Shown here piece by piece: positions 21,902 to 33,193 of a stretch of DNA of 64,000 nucleotides (positions are counted from its first letter, which is position 1; each line of letters starts with the position of its first letter). The stretch lies in NCBI RefSeq assembly GCF_030272615.1, contig NC_081414.1, forward strand, positions 337,446,502 to 337,510,501. Direction: 5' to 3'. The DNA is from Cryptomeria japonica. Its lineage: Eukaryota; Streptophyta; Pinopsida; Cupressales; Cupressaceae. A program made the translations under genes and the position numbers. The notes beneath the pieces are model-generated. The model was given only the letters and a program-made list of their open reading frames with translations. It did no database searches and had not been told where the DNA came from.

Positions 21902-24203
21902 TTACTCATCCACTTTCACATTTGTGCTCTCCACAATTTTCTGCAATCTTTTGTTATAACATCTATATGGTTTTCTCTGAATTGAATATCCAAGAAATAT
22001 CCCTTCATCACATCTAGGATCAAACTTCCCAATTGAATCATCCCCTTTCATATCATTTACTTCCAAAAATTTTGAAATATTTAAGAGTAGGTGTATCTCC
22101 AAACCATAATTCATAAAGAGTCTTACTGGTTTCACCTTTGATATGAACTCTGTTGAATGTGTACACTGTTGTACTCATTGCTTCTCTCTAGTAGATGTGA
22201 GGCAATTTGGCTTCCATCATCATGGTTCTTGCTACATCCAAAATCCATGGATATGAGTTTCTGAGTTTTTGTGAGCCAATTTGGCTTCCATCATCCAGTC
22301 TCAGACATTTGATTTTCAATCCAATTTCTGTTTCCACCTTTTCTTTAAATATCTTTAATTTCTCGAAAGCTTCAGACTTCTCCCTTAGAAAAGTCACCCA
22401 CATCATTCTAGAATAATCATCAATTATTAGCATGAAGTACCTATCACCTTGAAAGCTTCTGGTCCTTGTTGGACCACATAAGTTAGAATGAATTAAATCA
22501 AACACATCATTAGATTTATCATGTATTCTCTTAAAAGAAGTTCTAACTTGCTTTCCCAATTGACATTCCTTACATAATAGATTATGAGGCTTTATAATCT
22601 TAGGTATATCTCTAACTGCCTTTGTTGAACTGATCTTAACAATACAATCAAAATTAACATGACATAACCTCTTATGCCATAACCAACTCTCATCAATATG
22701 AGCAATCAAACATGTCTTATTATCGATGTTCAAGTGAAATATATTACCTCCAATCTGAGTACCAGTTGCAATCTCCAAGCCAGTTCTGTTAATGATTTTG
22801 CATTTTCTATCTTTGAACTGAAGTTGGAATCCCTTATCCACCAATTGACCAAAACTTAAAAGATGATGCTTTAAACCTTCTACATAGTAGACATTATTAG
22901 TATTATTCTTTCCATCCAAATAAATAATACCTCTACCTTTGATCATACATGCTTTGTCATCCCTAAATTTGACTTGACCGCCATTGTATTCTTGTAGGGA
23001 CATAAATTTTCTTTTATCTCCAGTCATATGATGTGAGCATCCACTATCAATTACCCATTCATCCTTGTCTTCAACTTTTTCTACCAGGGCCTTTTCTTCA
23101 TTCTTGATAACTGGTTCTGGTTCATCTTCCTTTAAAGCATAGAACACCCATTCCTTTCCACTGCCATATCCACTAGCAGAGTCTCCTGCCGGTTCATCCT
23201 CTGAGTCATCAGTTATTCCTTCCTCATCTACTATGTAGCATAGTTTATTTTTCTTGAATCTATATTTGTTTTGATTGGGCTTAAATGATTTCTTAACTCT
23301 TTCTTCAAATCTTGCATTCCTTTCAGAACATCTAGCTGCAAAATGACCAATCTTATTACATGCAAAACATTTAAAAGGTTATTTGCCTTCATACTTACTT
23401 CCTGTCGGTCCTTTAGGTACTCTTCTAGCAAATAAAGCTTCAAGTTGCTTAAATTCTTCATCCTCTTTCCTCATATCTTCCAATTCTTTTTCATATAGGG
23501 ATTTCCAATCACTTTTGCCGGTAGATGATGATGCAAGAAAAGCAGGTTTAGATTTTGCAAGTTCAGGTCCAAATTCTTCAAGCTCAAAAGCAGATAACTT
23601 CCCCATTAGAATGTCTCTATTAACTGAAGTGTTTACCATTTTTCTCAATTCATTAATTGCAGTAGCCTTCATCTTGTAAGCCAGTGGTAGGGCTCTCAAA
23701 ACTTTAGAAACTATTTCATCTTCACTCATAGATCCTCCACAACATTGAATTCCCATGACAATCTCATTTACTCTTTCCATAAATATAGCAATTCTTTCAT
23801 TATCTTCCATCTTCAAGTTCTCATATCTTACATGATAACCATCAAGTTTAGCAATTTTGACAGTAGGGTCACCTTCATTTAGAGTTTACAATTTATCCCA
23901 CATAACCTTTGCAGATGATTTATCAGTCAATCCCATGATTTTCTAATCAACGAGTGCACACAAGAGGGCTTCTCTTGCTCTGCAATCATTTTCAATATTT
24001 TTGTCCAAGTTTGCAAGAGCAGGATTGCCAGATGCCAAATCATAAGGTGTATATCCTTTCTTAGTGATCTCCCAAATATCCTTGCCAAGACATCTAAGAT
24101 GAGTCTCCATTTGGATTTTCCATATCCCATAGTTTGTTCCATCAAGATTAAGGATTTCTCTTTTGAAAATAGTCGCCGGTGGATTTGAAGTATCAGTTGC
24201 CAT
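21902..24203 (-). pseudogene. Element D gag-protease-integrase polyprotein (nearly open)
   Basis: Start Met at 24203 (MATDTSNPPATIFKREILNL, then DGTNYGIWKIQMETHL). The gag helical domain runs to about 23480, then an intact CCHC knuckle CFACNKIGHFAARC (23328-23369), with a stop just before it at about 23380. The protease site WVIDSGCSHHMTG (near 23046) keeps DSG, unlike B, F and H. The integrase zinc finger is present (WHKRLCHVNFD ... LLCKECQLGK). The first catalytic Asp is changed (HSNLCGP) and the second region reads CLRLDDGSQIGS; the part with the catalytic Glu is deleted and replaced by a partly duplicated stretch (22200-22280), so integrase is dead. The GYS-containing hinge (FDPRCDEGIFLGYS) lies at 22135-21902. 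Confidence 0.88.
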
Positions 24204-24247
24204 AGGATCTACTTCAAGTAGTTAAGCTTCTGCAGAAGAGGACCAAA

Positions 24248-24260
24248 GCTCTGATACCAA
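24248..24260 (-). other. Element D primer-binding site (tRNA-iMet)
   Basis: Minus strand TTGGTATCAGAGC, a perfect match to the canonical plant initiator-Met PBS. Confidence 0.92.
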
Positions 24261-24261
24261 T

Positions 24262-25694
24262 TTTTACAATAATCAGTGGACAACTGAGAGGGGGGCTGAA
24301 TTAGTTGTCAACAAATTATATTAATCAAACCACTTTATAACCTTTAACTTGAGCACATAAACATTGAATATCGGAATAGCAGAAATAGATACTAGTAAGC
24401 AATACAACTTAAGAATGAAACAAAGAATTAACACAATGCAACCATACCACATAACACCATGATTTGTATGTGGAAAACCCGATAAAGGGAAAAACCACAG
24501 TGGGAAGACTACCCACAATCAGATGATACTTCTGTAGAAAGTATGTGATACAATAAGGGGTCTGCACATTCAGGAAGGGACACTTCCTAGAGCATACTGT
24601 TCATTACAAAGGAGTCTCAATAACTATAGAGAGGTTATAACCACCTCAATATAATTGGACAACAATCTAGTTGAATGAACTGCTAATGATAGCATCTACC
24701 ATGCCTGATTATAGTCTCGATTAAGCTTAATACCAGAGGCCTTTGACGTCTTACATAAACCCAATTTGATCACCTATAATCGGCTAAATCTCCTTCGCAT
24801 ATGATATTCATTCCATGACCATTACCACCACAATCACAATCTACAATGAGATCTCACTTCAATTTATACAAACCCTAAGGCCTAAAACAATTAGGTTGGC
24901 CACCTAAAAGATATTACAATAAGATCATTACATACATCCTCATTACAATGATATGCCATGTCAGCTTTAGACCAAAACAACATTAACCAATCCATAAATC
25001 ATCCTAGTAATGTGTATAGAACATGTTACATGATACCAATCCATAACCTGTACCCAAATAGATTCACCACGCCAAAGTGATGCCTCGAATCAGTTGAAGC
25101 ATGGACAAAGATTACCTTCTGCATCCTGAATTCCATCTAGAAGTTGCACCTTCTACTGAACAAAATCCTTGGATATGAAGCAATTTGTCTTCCATCATCA
25201 TGGTTCTTTCTACATCCAAAATCCATGGATATGAGTTTCTGTGAGGCAATTTGGCTTCCATCATCCAGTCTCAGACATTTGATTTTCAATCTAGTTTCTG
25301 TTTCCACCTTTTCTTTAAATATTTTTAATTTATCAAAAGCTTCAAACTTCTCCCTTAGAAAAGTCACCCACATCATTCTAGAATAATCATCAATTATTAG
25401 CATGAAGTACCTATCACCTTGAAAGCTTCTGGTCCTTGCTGGACCACATAAGTCAGAATGAATCAAATCAAGCACATCATTAGATTTATCATGTATTCTC
25501 TTAAAAGAAGTTCTAACTTGCTCTCCCAATTGACATGTCTGTAGTATACAATTGATAGTCCCTTTTGCTAGTAACACTAGTTCTTCTACCGATAACCAAA
25601 ATTTGTCTGCTGGTAACCAATCATAACAGCTAGTGTTGACATCAATGACAAAACATCAATGCATCACACAATCAATTCCTTCATATTGCCTACA
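24262..25694 (-). repeat. Element D 5' LTR with internal replacement
   Basis: 1433 bp against 1126 bp for the 3' LTR. Left end TTTTACAAT (TG mutated), right end ATTGCCTACA. Hairpin GACAACTGA/TTAGTTGTC (24279-24309) with one G-T pair. It has about 100 bp (about 24710-24810) absent from the 3' LTR, and positions 25145-25540 hold an integrase-derived segment in place of 189 bp of LTR. Confidence 0.88.
25145..25540 (-). pseudogene. Integrase fragment embedded in element D's 5' LTR
   Basis: The minus-strand frame 25577-25137 reads integrase core: QLGEQVRTSFKRIHDKSNDV, DLIHSDLCGPARTRSFQGD, YFMLIIDDYSRMMWVTFLRE. It is highly similar to 22190-22560 of the same element and shares that copy's unusual CLRLDDGSQI...SQKL deletion join, so it comes from this element's lineage. 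It keeps the catalytic Asp of DLCGP where the main copy has Asn, so it is not a simple recent copy of it. The LTR text is continuous on both sides (ends at CCATCTAGAAGT, resumes at GTAGTAT). Confidence 0.85.
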
Positions 25695-25699
25695 CACCT

Positions 25700-27116
25700 T
25701 TGCTTGACCATACTTCCAAATTACTCAAGCCTTACACTTGGGTATTTGAACCTTCTTTGCACATGCATTTGGGGTACTTAAATCTTACTCTCGGGTACTC
25801 AAAATCCTCCTTGATTCTTACATCTAGGTACTTGGATCTTACATCTAGACCTACTTGGACCTTGCTTTCTCCATACCTATTTAATCCATGTTTCTTCCTT
25901 GACCTATGGCTTGGCAATAAATTCTCATCTTCCATCTACTATCATAAATGATCTTTGCATCCTCACCATCCAATTTGCTAGATTGAATCTTAGCCCTTGA
26001 TTCTATTCCATCTCACCCTTTCCCTTGTAAAGCCTATAAATAGAGCTATCTCCATGCATGAAGATGATCTCTTATTTTTCTTTGCATCATACTAATGCTC
26101 ATTTTCATCTAGCTTGTGCATCAATTTAGCATCATTTAGCTTATTTAGCATGCTTTTAGCTTAACATCTTGTTTATATCATGTTTATATTTTCATGTTAG
26201 CTCCATATTAGCTTGTATATCTTGCATGTAGCTCTCATTTATCTTAAATTATACATCATTTTAGAAATCTCATTCTCTAAGTTGTCATTTAGCTGAATTT
26301 TGTACATAATCTGAGAGCATTAACCATGCAGATTCACTAAGTCCTTGGGGATAGAGGACAATGGGATGCTCTTGAGGGATTTTGAATATTATTGTTTATA
26401 TGCTTTTATTTGACTCTTTCAATCTAATGTCTCATTGGTACACTAGATGCTAATCTTATTTCATGTGTACACAAAGATTCTAGAGCATAGAACTCATAAA
26501 TCATAATGCAATACAACCATTTGTGTAGCAATTCAACTGACACAACTAATACCAAAACTAGATACAAACCAAGATAAGAAAAACATAATATTCGAGAGAA
26601 GAGGATCTTCCCAAAATAACTCCAATAGATCATACATACTTAGCTGCTCAGTATTTGTTCAATATCATTGCTTAGCTTACTACATACATTATTTTTTTCA
26701 TTATCACTACTCTGCTCAATATGTTGTATCCATTCTAACCGAATAACTAGGTTTGACATCGATGACAAAAATGACAACATTCACACAAATATAATAGAAA
26801 CCATAACACAGAAATGAGGAGCATGCATTTTGTGCAAAAACATTGTCAAACACCATCACACACTAGTGAACACAACTTCCTTTTCACTGCAATCTAGAGT
26901 ACCAAATACTGACTCTAACATCTCTAAACACTTCTTAACAACGCATTCAAAATGCATGAATATATTTACAATGTAGAAGAAATGCAGAGAAAATCTCTTT
27001 GAACAAGTGCATAAGAAACTTAACATCAAATAGACCAAATAGTCACTAATGGCAACAAAAGCATGTTGATATCAATGATAACACACCAACATCTCATTTT
27101 GCCCAAACTTGCAACA
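25700..27116. repeat. LTR remnants between element D and the tandem array
   Basis: 25700-26430 continues the TTGGGTACTTG-type AT-rich sequence from left of D and contains TATAAATAGAGC (about 26037), a plausible rightward LTR promoter. 26440-27116 resembles a copia LTR U3 on the minus strand (TTGACATCGATGACAA, ending CTTGCAACA). It may be the far end of fragment E. No TSD could be assigned and no gene is seen. Confidence 0.4.
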
Positions 27117-29206
27117 TTTCCCCTCTGTAATTATACTCTATCTAATGATATTTTTAACCTATCATAATGTATCTCTCTAAATTATGATATTTTCCCTTAG
27201 GCTACTCACCCAAATTTTCAAATTACAAAGTTGCCTAAGTGTTATTTTTGTATACAAGTAAAAAATGTTAAGAAGTTTGCAAGTTTGTGAACCTTCCAAA
27301 GCCCCAATGAAGGAAGAGTTTATAAATTGTGGTAGGTTGGTTAATTTACAAATCTATTAAAGTTGTATCACAAAGGGAAGAAAAATCCCGGTGTTGGCAA
27401 AAAAAAGAAGGAAATGTTCAGCATGTTAATAAGTTCGCGAGTTTGCAAACTTGTCAATTCGTCGACATGCTTTGTATGTTATCAGTTTTGCTAAAAGTTT
27501 GAAGCACTAAAGAGAAAGGAAGAGAGAAAGATAGAAAGGAAGAAATAGTGCAAGTATTGGTGAGCTTGAAAGTTCATGAACTTTTCAAAATGTTAAAATA
27601 ATTCACATGTTCTCAAGAGTGTCAATGGGGCATAAGAAAATGGTTATGAAGAATGAAAATATGGATTCTTCATCAAAGTTGGACAAACTCAAAGTTTTCT
27701 GAAAGGTAGGCTTGTCAACATAAAAAATCCATTGAAATATATTGACATGATATTTTATTATGAATCTACATTGATTTTAAAATGTAAAAATGATAAATAT
27801 GTGAAATGGGAGATTGTTAAACTACTTTAAAATATAGGGTGCCAAATGGAATTTCAATGGCATTATGGCTTGAGTCTCATTTTTTTTGTTTCTAATACCC
27901 TATTTCCCCATAAATTATACCCTATCTAATATATTTTTAACCTATGATCAAGTATCTCTCTAAATTATGGCATTTTCCCTTATAATTAAGCTACTCACCC
28001 AAATTTTCAAATTACAAAGTTGTTTAAGTGTTATTTTTTAATACAACTAAAAATGTCAAGAAGTTTGCATGTTTGTGAACCTTCCAAAGATCCAATAGAG
28101 GGAGAGGTTATAAAAGTTGAAGGATTTTTTTTAGATTCTTAAAAATCTATTACATAAATCCATCTAATTATATGGAACCATACAACATTTGTATGACCAT
28201 ATGAATCTATTTGTACTACCAATCTCTCGCACTCTATGGGTCATTTGCGCTATTTTTTGTCACTATCTAGCTTTTTATGTAAGTGGCATATGAATCAAAT
28301 AGATTTATTTATTTCATAGTCGATTTCAATTCAATAGTAATCAACTTTTTGGTTTTTTGATAGTTTTCTAATTATTCAATGGGTTTTATGCTTTTTGAAT
28401 TTTCTCAATGTCCAACAAAGCGATGGTAGCTATGAAACCTCCTAGTGATGCTTGATAAACCATTGCCTAGTTTTTTTATCATCCTTGCTATTCTTGTTTG
28501 ACTATAAAGACCCAAACCCATCACCATCAACAATTTCTCAATGTGTTGAGCTATTTTGCAAGAAAACGACATTTTTTTTAGCAATTTGAGGTTTTTGGTG
28601 ATGCATGGAATATTTGATGACATGTAAAATATTTTATTTCTCAACATTGGTCTTTAACATCAATGGTGTACCCTAAACTATGTCCCAAACTCTAATTTTA
28701 TTCTAAAAGAACAATTTTTTTTGTTTTTGGCATAATTTGGGCATACAATGTCAAAAAATGGTAAACAAGATACCATCAAAATGTTGGTTCCACATGCTTT
28801 CGAATGTTACAAGTCTTGTTGGGACATAATATTTTCAATGTCATTATGCGTTGAGTCTCATTCCTTTTTTTTTCTTGCCCTATTTTTCCATATCAATTAT
28901 ACTCTATCTAATCACATTTTAAGCCTATCATCATGTATCTCTCTAAATTATTTTATTTTCCCTCAGGCTACTCACCCAAATTTTAAATTACAAAGTTGCG
29001 TAAGTATTTTTTTTGCATACAAGTAAAAAGTGTTAAGAAGTTTACAAGTTTGTGAACCTTCCAAAGCCCCAATGAAGGAAGAGGTTATAACTTTTGGTGT
29101 GTTCACAAATTTACAAATCTACTAAAGGTGCATCACAAAGGGAATGAAAATCCCTGTGTTGACAAAAAAAGGAAATGTTCAGCATTTTGATAAGTTCATG
29201 AGTTTG

Positions 29207-30875
29207 TGTTGTCACCGATTTCAGCTAACCTGAATCATTTGACAACCCCTATGAAACTTGTCCATTTCGTAGCCCACGTCCTCCAAGGTTGGTCAATTTA
29301 CCTCACAAGCTGTGTCAGTTTGCGTCTTTGTTTTTGTCATTTTTTGTTTTCATGTTTTTGCCTTGATCTTTTATTTCATCTTTTGATTGCACTTTGGGTT
29401 TTAAAATCCAAAATGTAGTGTTTCTTGTGTTTTCCTACACCTCGGGTTTTAAAACCCAAAGTGCAATTTTGGTCTACAAAGTAGTGTAGGTGGGGTTTTA
29501 AAAACTGACCTACAGGTCTTCCCCATTGGTAGGTTGGGTTTTAAAACCTGATACGCAGATCATGTTTGACCCTAGTGACAGGTTGGGTTTTAAAACTCGT
29601 CATGTCAGTCTTTTCTACACATTTGGAGGTCGGGTTTTAAAACCCAACCTGCAACCTAGATTTTTCCCAACTACAAATCGGGTTTTAAAACCTGACCTAC
29701 AGTGTTGACCTACAACATTAGCAGAATGGGTTTTAAAACCCAATCTGTCAATATGACCTACCCAAGTGCAAATCGGGTTTTAAAACCTGATCTATTGATT
29801 TTTCTATCTTTTTGTCTAAGGGTAATTTTAATCTTTCAGGCATCATTTTGGGTCTTTGAAGCTGATAATTTGATGGTGGTTATTGATTTTCATGATGAAA
29901 ATGTTATAGTATCTAGTAGATGACTAATCCTTCTTCAAGTAAATCTGAAAGGAGGAAAATGAAGAATAAAGTGTCCTCTTGACACTAGTTAGTTTAAACT
30001 CATGTAGTAGCATTTTCCTTTATTGCAAATTTTCTTGCAGTTGCATTGTTATTTTATACAATAGTTGTAGTCAAGTGGGACTCTGCAGTTGAATTAGTCA
30101 ACTGTTTCACATTTTTCTCAACTCCTTTCCTATAAAAGGAGGAGCCTCATTTGTAAATATTTATCATTTATATGCTTAGCAAAACTTTGCCAAATTGTTT
30201 CCTCAAGTGAGACTTTGAGCTCTATTATTTTAAAAATTAATCAAACAAATAAAGAAGATGATTCCCTTTTTTTCCAAACTTTGAGTTGGGCAAGAAATTG
30301 TGTATATGAGTGAATGTTCTTGCATTCATTTCTTATATACATGTTCTTTAATTCCTTGATGGTATTGGTGTTTGGTTTATGTTATTAAAGGAACATTCTA
30401 ATTGTGATTATAAACTTTGAGCTATCTTTCATATTTGGAAAATCTTATTGTGATATGGTGATTAAGCGGGAGGCTTTGTACTACTGTTGATTACTTTTGG
30501 TTAATGGAGGTTTCACTTATATCTTGAAGACTTTGAGCTACAAGTTATAATAGTTATTAGATTGGAAATTGGATTGTACTCACATAATACTTTGTGCTTA
30601 TGCTGATTTAGGGATATATTTTAATCATTGTAGGCAAGTGTAGTTAGTTTGTTAGTTTGTAAGAAGTTTTATCAAGTGAAGTGATATAGGTTAATTCTAA
30701 AAAAAGAGAATTATACACCTTGATCTTACCCCCCGAATTTACTTTCAAGTTGTTGAAATACCAAAATTCAACCAAGGTACCTCCGCTTGATGAGAAGAGT
30801 GACTTTGTCTCAACATAGTTGTGTGTGAAAAATATATTGTCATTGGTATGTTGGTGACAAAATATTCACCCAACA
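29207..30875 (+). repeat. Element G 5' LTR
   Basis: 1669 bp, TGTTGTCACCGATTT to CACCCAACA. It contains nine GGGTTTTAAAACC modules at 29395-29800, then a TATA-like CCTATAAAAGGAGGAGCC at about 30129, a good core promoter facing right. Confidence 0.88.
29390..29800 (+). promoter_or_regulatory. Palindrome array in element G 5' LTR
   Basis: Nine copies of a GGGTTTTAAAACCC-centred palindrome, starting near 29395, 29443, 29493, 29535, 29584, 29632, 29679, 29728 and 29774. Spacing is 42-50 bp. Many copies extend into longer self-complementary arms such as GGTCGGG...CCCAACCTGC. It lies about 330 bp upstream of the TATA box, so an enhancer-like role is possible but inferred. Confidence 0.8.
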
Positions 30876-30880
30876 ATTTT

Positions 30881-30899
30881 TTGGTGACTCTTCTGGGGA
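30881..30899 (+). other. Element G primer-binding site, tRNA-Arg-like
   Basis: TTGGTGACTCTTCTGGGGA, five bases after the LTR. It resembles the TGGCGACTCCNCTGGGGA PBS reported for Ogre-type gypsy elements (tRNA-Arg) with a few mismatches. It is not the tRNA-Met site of the copia elements here. Confidence 0.55.
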
Positions 30900-31095
30900 T
30901 TCAAATGTGTAACCGGTGATTCTTTTGGGTTGCAATGTTAAAAATTTACATTGTATTATTTTTGTTGCTGATTTTCTCAAAGTATTAATCTGGCTTATAC
31001 TCGAGGGTGAAGAGCGCAAGGAATTGTTGGTACTACCTTTGATTTTTTGCAGCAACATAATTTTTTATTTCTTGCCTCCATGAATAAGATCTCAT

Positions 31096-32761
31096 TTGCA
31101 GCGTACAAGGAGTTTTCCTCCTATTGCACAATGGTCTCCTATTCCAAGTGAGGCATCAAGTTTGCAAGTTGCGGTTATCCCAACCATAAGCCATTTTATA
31201 ATTGCCCCATACAATCCACTAAGTATGGCTGCCCAAGGTCCCTGGGGTACCACATTTGGTCCTTTGAATCTTACGGAACTTCTACATGAACTTCCAAAAG
31301 GCATAAGAAATAATCTACCTAAGTTTTTGGGAAATGGTGCTCAACACCCAGATGAACACATTGCTACTTTTTATATTGCATGTGATGCTCTCAGGGTTGA
31401 GCATGAAGATGTTTCTATAAGTTTATTTATTGAAACTTTGCAAGGTGCAACTATTGATTGGTTCTATCATCTTCCTAATGGTTCTATCACAAACTGGGAT
31501 AGCCTCAAAACAAGGTTTGAAGCAAGGTTCAAACCCGCTAAAGATGAGCATGCACCTTTATTGCAATTGATTCAAATGAAGAAGGAACCACAAGAGCCCA
31601 TGTGGGAATTTGTGGCTAAATTCAACAAGTTGTACAACCACGTTCTAGATGCCTCACAACCTACTGCTGGAAACTTAAAATGTTTCTTTATAAATGCACA
31701 ATTGTTGGAGGCAAGTTTTGTTTTGCGTAGAAATGCTCCTACAGATTTGGTTGCTACACAATGGTTAGCCACAAAAGTTGAAAATGATCTTATCCTTGCC
31801 AATAAGATAAAGATAGAGCCAAATGAATTCAAAGAAAAATCTTCTTTGGGAGCATGGTCTACCAAGAGAACAAATCCCATGGTGTAGAGGTTGGCTAATG
31901 AGCTACTTGCCCTTAAAAAGAAAATAGCTAAAGGTGCATTCTCTTCTCCTTATGAAGACATTCCAATGAAGTCATATCCAAATACCATTCCTAGTTATGT
32001 AGCTGAAAATCAGGACAAGCTTCCTTCACCACCAGAAGGGATTGCACTTGAGGCACCATCAACAAATACAACAGTGGGGAATTCTGAATCTGAACAAAGT
32101 AATCTCGCTAATCTCTTCCAAGAGGAGGAAGAAAACATAGCTGGTGACTCTCATATCTGGTTTATGCAGTACAAGAAAGTTATTGACCAAAAGGAAAGGT
32201 CTATGCCAGATACCATGGACAATACACAACAAGAGGTTGAAGGCCACTTTTCAAAGGTGCTAGTAAAGAAGGAGGATATTCACATCATGAGATGTGAAAA
32301 GATGGACATGCATGAAGGTATCAGTCAAGTTGAACAAGATGAGAAGACTAAATCTATATTTCAAGGTCATGAACTTGAACATATTATGCATGAGGATAAC
32401 AAGGAACTTGATGAAGACATTTTCACAAACATAATAGAGGATTTTTTTCTCAAGTCTTAATGAAATTTCTCCAAAATCTGATGTTTGTGAACAACATGAT
32501 GAAGCAAGCTATGTATCCATGTTTTCATCCGACTCACAGGAGGAAACCCATTCTATTCAACACAAGGTTATGGTTCAAGAAGTAGTTGATAAAGATGTAA
32601 TCAGTAAGAAGAGTTCTATTTTTGTCTTTTCAAGAAGATGTCCTATACAACATCTAGCTTGGTTGGAAGCTGACAAGATGTCAAAAGTTATACTTGCTCC
32701 TCAACATGAAGATACAATAGAGGAAGGAATAAAGGATGCATCTATGGTTGAGAAAGGGTAG
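31096..32761 (+). pseudogene. Element G gag-like protein (one stop, one frameshift)
   Basis: 31096-31887 is an open 263-codon frame. A second Met at 31225 (MAAQGPWGTTFGPLNLTELL) is an alternative start. Residues about 70-200 look like a gypsy-type retrotransposon gag domain: LPKFLGNGAQHPDEHIATF, FIETLQGATIDWFYHLP, SLKTRFEARFKP, with WEFVAKFNKLYNHV after. A single TAG (31885-31887) separates it from an in-frame continuation to 32460, acidic and Ser/Pro-rich; a frameshift leads to 32519-32761. I see no zinc knuckle. Gag would form the particle, with all enzymes supplied in trans. Confidence 0.78.
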
Positions 32762-33193
32762 TCCAAATTCATTGGTCCACTTTGGAGCAACAACATGTAT
32801 GATTTATTTGAGGAGGCAAGTGAATTTGTTCATCTTTTTCAAGGAGTAGTGCAACAAGATATGATACAATTATTCATGCTTCTATTGGTTGTGGCTAGTT
32901 ATGATCATGCAAGGCATTGCAAGTTGCTAAAGATAGGCAGCTACTTTGGTGAGCCTATGAATGGTTTCATTTAGGGGGATTTCCATGGTCAGTTAGTTTA
33001 GGTTAGGTTAGTTTCCTTTTTCAATAACTGCAGTTGCACAAGTTTTTGTCTTGTTTTCAATTGGTTGCTTTATGGACTAGTCTTTTTGTCTATGTCTTTG
33101 TTTCTTGACTCTATGGCCCAATGCATACAGGCACTTGGAGTTTTGGATTCTACAACCTTCATTAGTGAAGGTCATTTCCTAGTCAGAGCCAGC
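32762..33193 (+). other. Element G non-coding 3' region with weak PPT
   Basis: No frame of interest. A purine tract TTTAGGGGGATTT lies at about 32970, roughly 220 bp before the LTR. Directly before the LTR only AGTCAGAGCCAGC is seen, so the functional PPT is unclear. Confidence 0.4.

Larger units (their letters stand above)
18630..25694 (-). mobile_element. Element D: Ty1/copia retrotransposon, TSD CACCT
   Basis: A 7065-bp minus-strand element. 3' LTR 18630-19755, PPT region, pol and gag from 20125 to 24203, PBS 24248-24260, 5' LTR 24262-25694. The TSD CACCT is perfect (18625-18629 and 25695-25699). Domain order gag-PR-INT-RT-RH defines copia. The interior keeps almost one reading frame but has a few stops, small deletions and a larger loss in integrase. 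The two LTRs differ by about 300 bp because the 5' LTR carries a foreign integrase piece and an extra roughly 100-bp segment. Confidence 0.92.

Noticed and set aside
10347-27116. Fragment E as one complete solo LTR
   Set aside because: The two outer ends (GAAAC before 10347, TTTCC after 27116) do not form a TSD, and the inner junctions near 18060 and 26430 are unclear.
29390-29800. CRISPR-like regular repeats with variable spacers
   Set aside because: The repeats are palindromic modules inside a plant LTR, duplicated in the other LTR; the 'spacers' are partly complementary arms and no cas gene exists.
31096-31887. Possible host gene (263-codon open frame)
   Set aside because: It lies between two LTRs with a TSD, and its sequence resembles gypsy-type gag.
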